Source: Bacillota bacterium (GTDB lineage: Bacteria; Bacillota; Clostridia; Acetivibrionales; DTU013). Taken from it: a stretch of DNA of 64,000 nucleotides. Where the stretch lies: positions 1 to 64,000 of the forward strand of contig JAEZRE010000019.1 of assembly GCA_023412915.1 (NCBI GenBank), given 5' to 3'. The notes beneath the pieces were generated by a model that was not told the DNA's origin, did not search any database, and saw only the letters and a list, made by a program, of their open reading frames with translations. Numbering within the stretch: the stretch's first letter is position 1; every line of letters starts with the position of its first letter. A program made the translations under genes and the position numbers. Positions 34,225-42,346 of this stretch are shown here, piece by piece.

Positions 34225-34518
34225 ATGGCTGGTATAATACAAAACCTGGTGGGCATGGGTGATATTACGGAACAGGTCATTGCAACCGATTTTCTGATCG
34301 CTGCGAAGGCAGGTGTCAGGAATTATGCAATGGCAATTTCTGAAGCGGTGACTCCCGAGGTTAAGGAGGTTCTGCGCAGGCACCTGAACGCCGCAATAGA
34401 TACGCATGAAAAAGTAACGCTATATATGATAAAGAAGGGCTACTATCATACTGATGACTTCAGCGCACAGTTAAAAGTGGACTTTAAGGCAGCCGATACC
34501 GTACTGGACATGCAATAA
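34225..34518 (+). CDS. CotF-family spore coat protein (second of pair B)
   Basis: 97 residues (IATDFLIAAKAGVRNYAMAISEAVTPEVKEVLRRHLNAAIDTHEKVTLYMIKKGYYH), a Coat_F domain paralogous to the protein at 32177. ATG 34225 follows AGAAGGAG; the 18 upstream codons have no ribosome site. Confidence 0.87.
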   Translation: MAGIIQNLVGMGDITEQVIATDFLIAAKAGVRNYAMAISEAVTPEVKEVLRRHLNAAIDTHEKVTLYMIKKGYYHTDDFSAQLKVDFKAADTVLDMQ

Positions 34519-34552
34519 CGGTTTGCCCCGGATCAGGCTGTAATATTTGCAC

Positions 34553-34760
34553 GATCGGTTTGGAGCCGATATGCCCGCTTTGCCCTGCCGGGCGTTGCCG
34601 ACCTGAACGGATCGGCGCCAATATAAACGCTTTGAGTCAACGGGCGTTGCCGACCTGATCGGTTTGGAGCTGACATGCTCGCTTTGAGTCAACGGGCGTT
34701 GCCGACCAGATCGGTTCGAAACCGGCATGCTCGCTTTGCCCTGCCGGTGCTGCCACCAAG
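34553..34760. repeat. 52-bp imperfect tandem repeat
   Basis: About four units start GATCGG(TTTGGAGC): 34553-34604, about 34610-34656 (shortened), 34658-34709 and about 34710-34760, with a degenerate fifth to 34795. Each has a CGCTTTG centre and most end CGGGCGTTGCCGAC. The repeat fills the gap between the last coat gene and the convergent patB-like gene. No convincing reading frame spans it. Confidence 0.8.
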
Positions 34761-34815
34761 ACAGAATCGGCGAAAACCGGCGTTGCCGGCTGATCACAAC
34801 TCAGCCAGCCAGCGT

Positions 34816-36000
34816 CTAACGGGAAGCAATCGAGTCTACCGCTTTCTCAAGCTGCTGTAGGGCTTTTTCCAATATAGCGCGCGGACAGGCAATATTTACT
34901 CTTTGAAAGCCCTCGCCTCCGGACCCGAATATGCTGCCGGCGTCGAGCCAAAGGCCGGCCTTGTTTGTTACAAGGTCTTCAAGCCCCTTGCGGTCCAGAC
35001 CGAGGCTGTTGAAATCGAGCCAGACGAGGTAAGTTCCTTCGGGCTCTACGAGTTTTACCCGGGGAATTCTGTTTTCAAGGAATTCACGGATAAAACACAG
35101 ATTCCCGTACAGATACGACCCGAGCTCGGCGAGCCATTCACGACCGCCTGTGTAGGCGGCCCTGCAGGCTGTCATTCCCATTACGTTGGGCTGGCTGTAG
35201 CCGCTTCTTTCGATCTCCTGCCAGACCTTACTGCGTTTGCTTCTGTCCGGTATAAAGATGTTGGATATCTGCAAGCTGGCAAGGTTGAAGGTTTTTGTAG
35301 GAGCAGTACAGGTTATAGTCATTTCTTCGAATTCGGGCCTTACATTTGCGAACACGAGGTGTTTGTGGCCCGGGTAGACAAAATCGGAATGTATTTCATC
35401 GGATATCACTATGACGCCGTGTTTCCTGCATATATCGCCCAGTCTGACTAGCTCGTCCTCATGCCAGACGCGTCCGACAGGGTTATGAGGGCTGCATAGT
35501 ATGAACAGCTTTACTTTTTCACGTACTATCCTTTCTTCAAAATCCTCAAAATCGACAGTATACCTTCCATTCGTGTAAATGAGCCGGTTTACGACCATTT
35601 TACGATTATTGGCGATAATGGAGCCCTGAAAAGGATAATATACGGGCTGCTGTATCATCACCGGATCGCCCTCTTCTGTAAGGGCCCTTATCACGGTGCA
35701 GACGGCATATATCACACCCGGTGTTTTAACGAGCCATTCGGGCTTTATCGTCCAACTGTGGTTTTGCTTGAACCAGTCCTGCAATGCGTCGAAATAATCC
35801 TGTCCGCTTTCAGAGTAGCCGAAAATACCATGCCTGCTCTTATTTACAAGTGCTTCACTCACGCAGGGAGGAGTCCGGAAATCCATATCGGCTACCCACA
35901 GAGGCAGCACGCCTTCCGGCTTGCCGCGTTTGACGGCAAAATCATATTTCAGTGAATCCGTATTTCTACGGTCTACTATTTCGTCAAAATCATATTTCAA
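34816..36000 (-). CDS. PatB/MalY-type PLP C-S lyase (cystathionine beta-lyase/aminotransferase)
   Basis: A 394-residue fold-type I PLP enzyme (FDEIVDRRNTDSLKYDF...LPLWVADMDF...GIFGYSE...QPVYYPF...LCSPHNPVGRVW...SDEIHSDFVYPGHKH...TCTAPTKTFNLA), with the PLP Lys in TAPTKTF. PatB/MalY enzymes split cystathionine to homocysteine or desulfurate cysteine. It lies 42 bp downstream of the trans-sulfuration gene and is probably co-transcribed with it from the operator-controlled promoter at 37,214-37,268. Confidence 0.92.
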   Translation of the reverse strand: MKYDFDEIVDRRNTDSLKYDFAVKRGKPEGVLPLWVADMDFRTPPCVSEALVNKSRHGIFGYSESGQDYFDALQDWFKQNHSWTIKPEWLVKTPGVIYAVCTVIRALTEEGDPVMIQQPVYYPFQGSIIANNRKMVVNRLIYTNGRYTVDFEDFEERIVREKVKLFILCSPHNPVGRVWHEDELVRLGDICRKHGVIVISDEIHSDFVYPGHKHLVFANVRPEFEEMTITCTAPTKTFNLASLQISNIFIPDRSKRSKVWQEIERSGYSQPNVMGMTACRAAYTGGREWLAELGSYLYGNLCFIREFLENRIPRVKLVEPEGTYLVWLDFNSLGLDRKGLEDLVTNKAGLWLDAGSIFGSGGEGFQRVNIACPRAILEKALQQLEKAVDSIASR

Positions 36001-36042
36001 GCCTGAAGCCCTCCAAACTTATTACGCCCTTAATACGCCGGT

Positions 36043-37179
36043 TCAGTCGTTTAATGCCTGTCCGAGATCACGTATCAGGTCTTCTGCGCTTTCAAGGCCT
36101 GCGGAAAGCCGCAGGAGCCTCTCGTTGATCCCCTTTTTTTCACGCTCTTCCCTGGGTACATCCGCATGCGTCTGAAGCATTGGATATGTTATCAGTGTCT
36201 CCGTACCGCCTAGACTTTCAGCATACTCTATCAGCGAAACCCGGTCAAGTACCCGCACAGCGGTCTCTTCACTGTCGGTCTCGAAGGAGATCATACCGCC
36301 GAAGCCTGTCGATTGCCTTAATGAAACTTCATAGCCCGGATGGGTTGGCAGCCCGACATAATATACCGATCTGATCTTTTTTTGTCCGAGCAGCCAGTGC
36401 GCAATCGAACCGGCAGTTTCCTGCTGCCTTTCCATTCGTATTGCCAGCGTTTTAAGCCCGCGTATGATGAGCCAGCTGTCGAAAGGCGAAAGGCAGGCTC
36501 CAGTGGTCTTGTAAATGAAGCGAAGACGTTCGGAAAGCTGCGGATCTGAAACGACTACAAATCCGGCAAGCGTATCATTGTGCCCGCCGAGATATTTCGT
36601 TCCGCTGTGTATGACTACGTCGGCGCCCAGTGTCAGCGGTTTCTGGAAATAGGGCGTCAAAAACGTATTGTCGACTATCAGCAAAAGTCCGTGCTGCTTT
36701 GTCAGGCGGGAAACGGCCGCTATATCCGTTACCTGCATCATGGGATTGGTAGGCGTTTCGACGAATATTGCCCTGGTCTGCGGTTTTATCAGCGACTCTA
36801 TGGAGGGTATGTCCGATGTGTCGGCCAAGTCGAACGATATTCCGTTCTTGGAGGATATATTCCCGAATAATCTTCTTGTTCCGCCGTAAAGGTCATCCGA
36901 CGCTATAATATGATCACCGGGGGAAAAGAGCTCCATCACGGCAGTGATTGCCGCCATGCCCGTTGAGAACGCAAGCGTATCGCAGCCCTGCTCCAGCAAG
37001 GAAACGGTCTTTTCCAGATGCTCGCGGGTCGGGTTCTGAAGCCTGGAATAATCGTACCCCATGCTTTGCCCGACTCCCGGGTGGGTAAAGGTTGCTGTCT
37101 GGAATATAGGTATGCTGACAGCGCCCGTTTTATCGTACCTGTCATTGCAGCCATGAACGCAAAGCGTGTTAAAATCCAT
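36043..37179 (-). CDS. Cystathionine gamma-synthase/lyase family trans-sulfuration enzyme
   Basis: A 378-residue Cys/Met-metabolism PLP enzyme (YDYSRLQNPTREHLEKTVSLLE, AFSTGMAAITAV, VIHSGTKYLGGHND with PLP Lys about 195, YPMLQTHADVP). MetB, MetC and methionine gamma-lyase share these motifs and cannot be told apart by eye; a methionine-biosynthetic role fits its partner PatB/MalY. AGGAGCC precedes the ATG. It is divergent from the Rrf2-type regulator. Confidence 0.9.
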   Translation of the reverse strand: MDFNTLCVHGCNDRYDKTGAVSIPIFQTATFTHPGVGQSMGYDYSRLQNPTREHLEKTVSLLEQGCDTLAFSTGMAAITAVMELFSPGDHIIASDDLYGGTRRLFGNISSKNGISFDLADTSDIPSIESLIKPQTRAIFVETPTNPMMQVTDIAAVSRLTKQHGLLLIVDNTFLTPYFQKPLTLGADVVIHSGTKYLGGHNDTLAGFVVVSDPQLSERLRFIYKTTGACLSPFDSWLIIRGLKTLAIRMERQQETAGSIAHWLLGQKKIRSVYYVGLPTHPGYEVSLRQSTGFGGMISFETDSEETAVRVLDRVSLIEYAESLGGTETLITYPMLQTHADVPREEREKKGINERLLRLSAGLESAEDLIRDLGQALND

Positions 37180-37213
37180 ATCCGGCTCCTTAATTTATGT
37201 GAATAATATCCAG

Positions 37214-37268
37214 AATTCATATAAAAATTATATGAATTAAATATATTGTAAAATACGGTTTGTGTCAA
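37214..37268 (-). promoter_or_regulatory. Promoter and perfect operator of the trans-sulfuration operon
   Basis: On the minus strand TTGACA (37263-37268) and TATATT (37240-37245) are 17 bases apart. Just downstream, AATTCATATA (37214-37223) and TATATGAATT (37229-37238) form a perfect palindrome with a 5-bp centre, overlapping the expected transcription start. The divergent Rrf2 protein is the obvious repressor. Confidence 0.8.
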
Positions 37269-37311
37269 TAGCCTATTAAACATATATGTATACTGGACAG
37301 CGGGAGTCTTC

Positions 37312-37340
37312 TTGAATTCATACCATCCATATAATATAAT
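37312..37340 (+). promoter_or_regulatory. Promoter of the Rrf2-type regulator
   Basis: TTGAAT and TATAAT are separated by 17 bases. The -35 region overlaps a GAATTCATA half-site of the neighbouring operator, so autoregulation is likely. Confidence 0.7.
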
Positions 37341-37365
37341 CTAGAATGGACAGGGTGGTGAGGCT

Positions 37366-37815
37366 ATGAAAATATCGACAAAAGGCCGGTATGCTTTGCG
37401 GTTGATGCTGGATCTTGCTATGAACGATAATGGAGAATATATTACCATTAAGGCAATTTCAACCAGACAACAGATCTCGGACAAATATCTGGAACAGATC
37501 ATTACGGTCCTGAGCCGCGCAAAATTCGTCAAAAGCACCCGGGGGGCGCAGGGCGGGTATAAATTGGCGCGGCCTGCCGGAGAGTATACCGTTGGAATGA
37601 TATTGAGACTGATCGAGGGAAGCCTCGTCCCAGTCGCGTGTATGGAGGACGATCCGAACCAATGCCCGCGCTGCGGGTTCTGTGCTACGCTCGATTTATG
37701 GAAACAGCTTGACCAGGCTATCAGCGGCGTGGTTGACAATGTCACTCTTGCAGACCTTTTACAGAAGCAAAGAACCAAGCTTGCATCCGCGGAGACCACA
37801 CAAATCCGTGCATGA
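37366..37815 (+). CDS. Rrf2-family regulator, CymR/IscR-like
   Basis: 149 residues. An N-terminal winged helix (MKISTKGRYALRLMLDLAMN...ISTRQQISDKYLEQIITVLSRAKFVKSTRGAQGGYKLAR) is followed by a Cys cluster (CMEDDPNQCPRCGFC). CymR represses cysteine and methionine genes in Firmicutes, usually with cysteine synthase; IscR-type members bind an Fe-S cluster through three Cys. Divergence from trans-sulfuration genes favours a CymR-like role, while the Cys cluster favours Fe-S sensing. GGTGGTGAGG precedes the ATG. Confidence 0.88.
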   Translation: MKISTKGRYALRLMLDLAMNDNGEYITIKAISTRQQISDKYLEQIITVLSRAKFVKSTRGAQGGYKLARPAGEYTVGMILRLIEGSLVPVACMEDDPNQCPRCGFCATLDLWKQLDQAISGVVDNVTLADLLQKQRTKLASAETTQIRA

Positions 37816-37873
37816 AATGTGGAGTATTTCCATCCCTTCTTTTGCTATTATGGTAGCCGAGGAGTGATATATT

Positions 37874-38758
37874 ATGAAAAGAAAGATTACCTTGCCGGAC
37901 TATTACGTAGCTCAAAGCACGATCACTGACCCGGGCAAATACGCCGGTCTGTTCAGTGTATTTGAAGAAAGCGGCATACAGGAAATAGTGGAGGCGATCC
38001 ACGGACTTTTCCTGCATATCTTCTGGGCCCAAAGGTATGGCGTGACGCTTACCGATGAGCAGCAACAGCATGTCCAGTCTAGAAAAATAACTACAATACT
38101 CGATGTGATAACAGGTATCGACAGCTCGCCCTTGAATGTCTCGAGGCCGCTTGATAAGCGCTTTATAGGCAATTGCCGCGACCATTCGGTCTTCCTTTGT
38201 TCCGTACTGCGCTCGAAGGGGATACCTGCGCGCGCCCGCTGCGGCTTCGGAACCTATTTCATGCCCGGACATTATGAGGATCACTGGATGTGCGAGTACT
38301 GGAACAGTGAAGAAAAAAGATGGGTGAGCGTGGATCCGCAGCTCGACAAGCTCCAGAAGGACGTACTCGGTATAGACTTCGATCCTCTCGATATGCCTGC
38401 CGGCCGGTTCGTTACGGGCTGCGACGCCTGGAAGTTATGCCGCGGCGGAGCCGCCGATCCTGATACCTTCGGCATATTCGACATGAAGGGGCTTGGTTTT
38501 GTGCGAGGCGACATGATAAGGGACATAGCTTCGCTCAATAAGGTCGAGCTTCTGCCATGGGATTGCTGGGGTCTGATGCTGAAAGAGGATAATGAAACCA
38601 CCGCGGAGGAATTTGCCCTGCTCGATAAGGCGGCTGACCTCGGCACAAAAGGGGACATGGGTTTATATGACCTCTACGAGGAAAATCCCGGTCTGAAGGC
38701 TGAAGGTAAGATAATAAGCTATGCAGGCGGCAGCGGCAGGGAATTTACACTGGACTGA
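37874..38758 (+). CDS. Transglutaminase-like cysteine protease-fold protein
   Basis: 294 residues with the transglutaminase-core catalytic triad: C101 in GNCRDHSVFL, H137 in YEDHWMCEYW and D154 in VSVDPQLD. It could cross-link or hydrolyse peptides or amides; proteins of this fold with no signal peptide are common in Firmicutes and poorly characterised. It follows the Rrf2 gene by 58 bp on the same strand and may be co-transcribed. Confidence 0.85.
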   Translation: MKRKITLPDYYVAQSTITDPGKYAGLFSVFEESGIQEIVEAIHGLFLHIFWAQRYGVTLTDEQQQHVQSRKITTILDVITGIDSSPLNVSRPLDKRFIGNCRDHSVFLCSVLRSKGIPARARCGFGTYFMPGHYEDHWMCEYWNSEEKRWVSVDPQLDKLQKDVLGIDFDPLDMPAGRFVTGCDAWKLCRGGAADPDTFGIFDMKGLGFVRGDMIRDIASLNKVELLPWDCWGLMLKEDNETTAEEFALLDKAADLGTKGDMGLYDLYEENPGLKAEGKIISYAGGSGREFTLD

Positions 38759-38767
38759 AACTTTGAT

Positions 38768-38825
38768 GAAGCGCAGGGACGGTTCTTTTGTTCCATTTGG
38801 AACAAAAGAACCGTCCCTGCGTTTC
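38768..38825. repeat. GGGACGGTTC palindromic dispersed element, copy 2
   Basis: GAAGCGCAGGGACGGTTC... and its complement form a hairpin with arms of about 27 bp and only a 4-base loop (ATTT). It has the same core as the element at 23,300. It lies just after the transglutaminase stop, before a normal terminator. Confidence 0.87.
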
Positions 38826-38865
38826 GTTTCACTCGATTCATTTCACTCGCGTTTCATGGCGTTTC

Positions 38866-38918
38866 ACGGGGCATCACCGGCTTACCATAACGGCAAGTCG
38901 CTGGTGCCCTGTTTTTTT
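38866..38918 (+). terminator. Terminator after the Rrf2-transglutaminase transcript
   Basis: A long imperfect stem (GGGGCATCACCGGC... with ...GCTGGTGCCCTG) is followed by TTTTTTT, about 90 bp upstream of the first ABC permease gene. Confidence 0.75.
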
Positions 38919-39008
38919 CTGTAAACGCTGTTACTTTTCTTCAAACTTTGCTAAAATTATATTATTTATGGAAACATGCTTTCACTTCTTTGGGAAGGTG
39001 GTTGCAAA

Positions 39009-39800
39009 ATGTCACCATACCTGTTCATTTCAAAAATCAAAATACAGTCAGCACTGGCATACAGGTTTGATGTACTCTCCTCCATCGTTATGCAAGGCAT
39101 CATAATGTTTGCGGCAGCTTTTTTCTGGATAGCGGTTTACGGCGAGCGGGCGAGCGCCATGGGCGTGACCAGGGACGGAATGCTGACGTATACCGTAATG
39201 TCCTCGTTCATAGGAAGCCTATTTATTAACGGGGTCGAACTCCGTATAATCCAGAGTATAAGAAAAGGCAGCATCGCCGTAGATATGATAAAGCCGGTAA
39301 ATTTATTCGGAATCTTTCTGGCGGAAGATATGGGAGGCGTTGTTGTTGCTTTTTTCCAGCAATCGCTGCCATTACTGCTTATCGCAAGTCTTTTCATACA
39401 TTTTCCCATACCGGCGTCAGGCATTCATTTTTTGCTGTTTCTTGCCAGTTTTACGCTAAGCTATGCGATCAACTGGCTTCTTTCCGCCATCTTTGGAATG
39501 TGGGCCTTTACGGCGATCTCGCTGGAAGCGATGCGGGCTACAAAGCTTCATCTGATTCGTTTACTCTCGGGAAGCATTATTCCATTATGGTTTTTCCCGT
39601 CCTGGCTTCAATATCTGCTGGAATTACTGCCGTTACCTTATATATATCAGCTTCCGCTCTCCATTTTCATCGGGAAATACGATTTTCGGACGATTGCAGT
39701 GCAGATGGCGATTCAACTGACATGGACCGCCGTTCTGCTGGCTGCTTTCCTGTTCCTTCAAAAGAGAGCGACAAGCAGAGTACTGGTACAGGGGGGCTAA
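39009..39800 (+). CDS. ABC-2 type export permease (DUF990-like), subunit 1
   Basis: 263 residues with six membrane segments, in the ABC-2 permease pattern in which two different permeases and one ATPase form a heteromeric exporter. ATG 39009 follows GGAAGGTGG; the frame upstream (from 38976) has no ribosome site. First gene of a three-gene operon. Confidence 0.85.
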   Translation: MSPYLFISKIKIQSALAYRFDVLSSIVMQGIIMFAAAFFWIAVYGERASAMGVTRDGMLTYTVMSSFIGSLFINGVELRIIQSIRKGSIAVDMIKPVNLFGIFLAEDMGGVVVAFFQQSLPLLLIASLFIHFPIPASGIHFLLFLASFTLSYAINWLLSAIFGMWAFTAISLEAMRATKLHLIRLLSGSIIPLWFFPSWLQYLLELLPLPYIYQLPLSIFIGKYDFRTIAVQMAIQLTWTAVLLAAFLFLQKRATSRVLVQGG

Positions 39801-39813
39801 GGGAGGATATGTC

Positions 39814-40623
39814 TTGCGTGTGAAATACTACTCTGCCGTAGGGACGCTTTTCCTGAAGCAGTCCATGCAAAGCGGCCTGGAGTATCCGGCAAATCTGGCC
39901 GGTTGGCTGTTATCAAATCTGCTGCAGTTTTTAATCGGTTTTGCGACGATCAGGTTCGTTGTCGAGCAATTCGGGACATTGAGGGGTTGGGGCTTTGATG
40001 AGCTGGCGTTTTTATACGGCTTGTCGGTATTGAGCCACGGATTTGCAGTCATATTCTTCACTCAGACGTGGTATCTGGGGTATCTCGTTGTAAATGGCGA
40101 ACTGGATAGATTTCTTCTGCGCCCACTCAATGTTTTGTTTCAATTCCTGTTCATGGATTTAAACGTCATCGGGGTCACCGATTTGCTTTCCGGCGTCATC
40201 ATATTTGTTTACGGCTGTTCGAAGGTGAATTTTTCATGGACGCTGCCCAATATTGTTTCAATGCTGGCCGCCGCCATAGGCGGAACGCTGCTGCGCGGCG
40301 CCATATGGCTTGTCTGCGCCTCGGTTTCCTTCTGGTCGAAAAGCAGGTGTGATTTTCTGATGTATAGTCTTCAGTTGTATGACAAGACGACAATGTACCC
40401 GTTGACCATTTATCCGAGAGTACTGCAGATCATTTTTACGTTGATCATACCTTTGGGCTGGATAACCTTTTATCCCGCGAGCGCATTCCTGAACAAGGAA
40501 ATACCCTTCTATATCCCGATCGGCGTGCCTGCGGCTACCTTTGCGATCGGGCTAGGCAGCTATCTGCTGGCATGCCTGATGTTCTGCCGCGGAATGAGGC
40601 GTTATGAAAGCGCCGGCACATGA
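39814..40623 (+). CDS. ABC-2 type export permease, subunit 2
   Basis: 269 residues with six membrane segments (VGTLFLKQSMQSGLEYPANLAGWLLSNLLQFLIGFATIRFVVEQFG). It is the partner of the upstream permease. The start is TTG, 7 bases after GGGAGG; a GTG two codons later is possible. It lies 13 bp after subunit 1. Confidence 0.85.
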   Translation: MRVKYYSAVGTLFLKQSMQSGLEYPANLAGWLLSNLLQFLIGFATIRFVVEQFGTLRGWGFDELAFLYGLSVLSHGFAVIFFTQTWYLGYLVVNGELDRFLLRPLNVLFQFLFMDLNVIGVTDLLSGVIIFVYGCSKVNFSWTLPNIVSMLAAAIGGTLLRGAIWLVCASVSFWSKSRCDFLMYSLQLYDKTTMYPLTIYPRVLQIIFTLIIPLGWITFYPASAFLNKEIPFYIPIGVPAATFAIGLGSYLLACLMFCRGMRRYESAGT

Positions 40624-40675
40624 TGTGGTAATCCGTGTGAAAGAGTAATCGACACTGTCGATGGAGGATCAGAAA

Positions 40676-41650
40676 ATGGCTGTTATAGAATTAAAAAATG
40701 TTGTCAAGGAATTTAAGGTAGTAAAAAAGGAAAAGGGCTTGAGAGGCTCCATAAAGAGCATTTTAAAGCCTGAAACCGATTTAAAAAGAGCGGTGGACGG
40801 CATCAGCTTCAATATCGGGAAAGGTGAGATCGTAGGGTACATCGGTCCGAATGGTGCGGGGAAAAGTACGACGGTCAAGATGATGTCTGGCATTTTGACT
40901 CCTACTTCGGGTGAAATCCTGATCAATGGAATATCTCCGCAGAAATACAGAAAACAGGTAGTTAAGAACCTTGGCGTCGTATTCGGTCAAAGGACTCAAT
41001 TGAATTGGGATTTGAGATTGGGCGAAAGCTTTGAACTCTTGAAGCGTATTTACCAGATAGATGATATGACTTATTCCGAAAATCTCAGGATCATGAATGA
41101 AGTATTGCATATCAATGAGCTTATAAATACTCCTGTAAGGCAACTATCGCTGGGCCAGAGGATGAGGGGCGATCTGACTGCGGCAATGCTGCATTCCCCA
41201 TCGGTTCTGTTTCTGGATGAGCCGACGATCGGGCTCGATGTGGAAGCCAAGTATGCGGTCCGCAAGTTCATTAAGGATATCAACATGAACAAGGGAACTA
41301 CTATTATTCTTACCACGCACGATTTGGGCGACATTGAGGAATTGTGCAACAGAATAATAATAATCAATAAAGGAACCATTATCGAGGATGGCTCCCTTAA
41401 AGAGCTGATCGACCGGATAGCGCCGTACCGTTATCTCATCGTCGATTTCTACGAGGAGCGGAGCATTACGCATCCGCAGGCTGAGATAACATCCGTGAAA
41501 GGCGCCAGGACCACATACCGTTTCGGGAAAAAGGATATCACCGCCGCAAGGTTGATCGAAGACCTGTCAAGGAGCGCTCCGATCAAGGATGTAAGCTTGG
41601 AGGAAGCCGACATCGACGATATTATAAGCATCGCATATAAAAAGTGTTGA
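40676..41650 (+). CDS. ABC exporter ATPase of the DUF990-type system
   Basis: 324 residues. Walker A GPNGAGKSTTVKM, Q-loop region VFGQRTQLNWDLRL, signature LSLGQRMRGDLTAAMLHSP, Walker B VLFLDEPTIGLD and H-loop LTTHD are present, followed by a C-terminal extension of about 80 residues typical of ABC-2 export ATPases. ATG 40676 follows GGAGGATCAG, which lies inside the longer frame. The downstream TetR promoter overlaps its stop codon. Confidence 0.94.
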   Translation: MAVIELKNVVKEFKVVKKEKGLRGSIKSILKPETDLKRAVDGISFNIGKGEIVGYIGPNGAGKSTTVKMMSGILTPTSGEILINGISPQKYRKQVVKNLGVVFGQRTQLNWDLRLGESFELLKRIYQIDDMTYSENLRIMNEVLHINELINTPVRQLSLGQRMRGDLTAAMLHSPSVLFLDEPTIGLDVEAKYAVRKFIKDINMNKGTTIILTTHDLGDIEELCNRIIIINKGTIIEDGSLKELIDRIAPYRYLIVDFYEERSITHPQAEITSVKGARTTYRFGKKDITAARLIEDLSRSAPIKDVSLEEADIDDIISIAYKKC

Positions 41651-41675
41651 CTGAATTCATTCACTCGTGTATACT
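41647..41675 (+). promoter_or_regulatory. Promoter and operator of the second TetR gene
   Basis: TTGACT (41647-41652) and TATACT (41670-41675) are 17 bases apart. The spacer contains TGAATTCATTCACTC, nearly the same as the perfect palindrome at 42,310-42,327. Confidence 0.75.
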
Positions 41676-41710
41676 GGAATTAATTACATAAGATGGCAGG
41701 TGGAAATTGG

Positions 41711-42283
41711 ATGCCGCGCATATCGAAGGAACCGGAAGAAAGAAAGGAAGAAATAGTTGAGGCTGCCCGCAAGCTGTTCGAGGAAAAAGGCTACGAGGAG
41801 ACAATGATGTCCGACGTCGCCCAGTCGATCGGGATATCACAGGGGTTGCCCTACCGGTATTTCAAATCCAAGCTGGAGCTGCTCGACGCCGTTGCTTCCA
41901 AGTTCGGTACGGAATTTCTGAAGGTCGTCCTGGGCTTGAAATTCAAGCCGGATGCCAGCGCAAGAGAGAAGCTGGACAAATACTTTGAAGTAATCGAGAA
42001 TATAGCTGAATCCCGGTTTCTAAGCATATTGCACACGAAGGATAACAGTGAATTGCACCGCAGGATATCGGAGAATATTTTCAAAGCGCTTATACCTCAA
42101 CTCAGGGATCTGATCGAAGCAGGCAACAGGGACGGTAGCCTCGACTGCCCGTACCCGGAGGCTGCTGCCGATTTCCTGATTTACGGCGCAATATCCGTAC
42201 ACGACAAGGTATATGTACGCGGAGTTCCTGAAACTGCGAAAATACTCAAATTAATGTTTTACCGTAATTTAGGCATAAAGTAG
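41711..42283 (+). CDS. TetR-family repressor
   Basis: 190 residues with a TetR HTH (RKEEIVEAARKLFEEKGYEETMMSDVAQSIGISQGLPYRYFKSKLELLDAV) and a helical effector domain. ATG 41711 follows AGGTGGAA; the six codons before it contain that site. Two matching operators, at its own promoter and before the next operon, indicate that it represses itself and the MacB/FtsX-type exporter downstream. Confidence 0.92.
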   Translation: MPRISKEPEERKEEIVEAARKLFEEKGYEETMMSDVAQSIGISQGLPYRYFKSKLELLDAVASKFGTEFLKVVLGLKFKPDASAREKLDKYFEVIENIAESRFLSILHTKDNSELHRRISENIFKALIPQLRDLIEAGNRDGSLDCPYPEAAADFLIYGAISVHDKVYVRGVPETAKILKLMFYRNLGIK

Positions 42284-42309
42284 GAGCATTAAATTTTTTT
42301 ACTTTTTGA

Positions 42310-42327
42310 GTGAATGAATTCATTCAC
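42310..42327. promoter_or_regulatory. Perfect 18-bp TetR operator before the second ABC operon
   Basis: GTGAATGAATTCATTCAC is a complete palindrome, 20 bp upstream of the ATPase start and sharing its core with the TetR promoter site. An ATG at 42314 lies inside it and is therefore not the start codon. Confidence 0.8.
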
Positions 42328-42346
42328 CAAAAACAGAGGTGTGAAA

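Noticed and set aside
34553..34795. CRISPR array
   Set aside because: The units are contiguous imperfect repeats without unique spacers of even length, and no cas genes are present in the window.
34471..34797. Minus-strand frame across the 52-bp repeat
   Set aside because: Arg/Ser-rich, no ribosome site, and it exists only because the repeat unit happens to lack stops in that frame.
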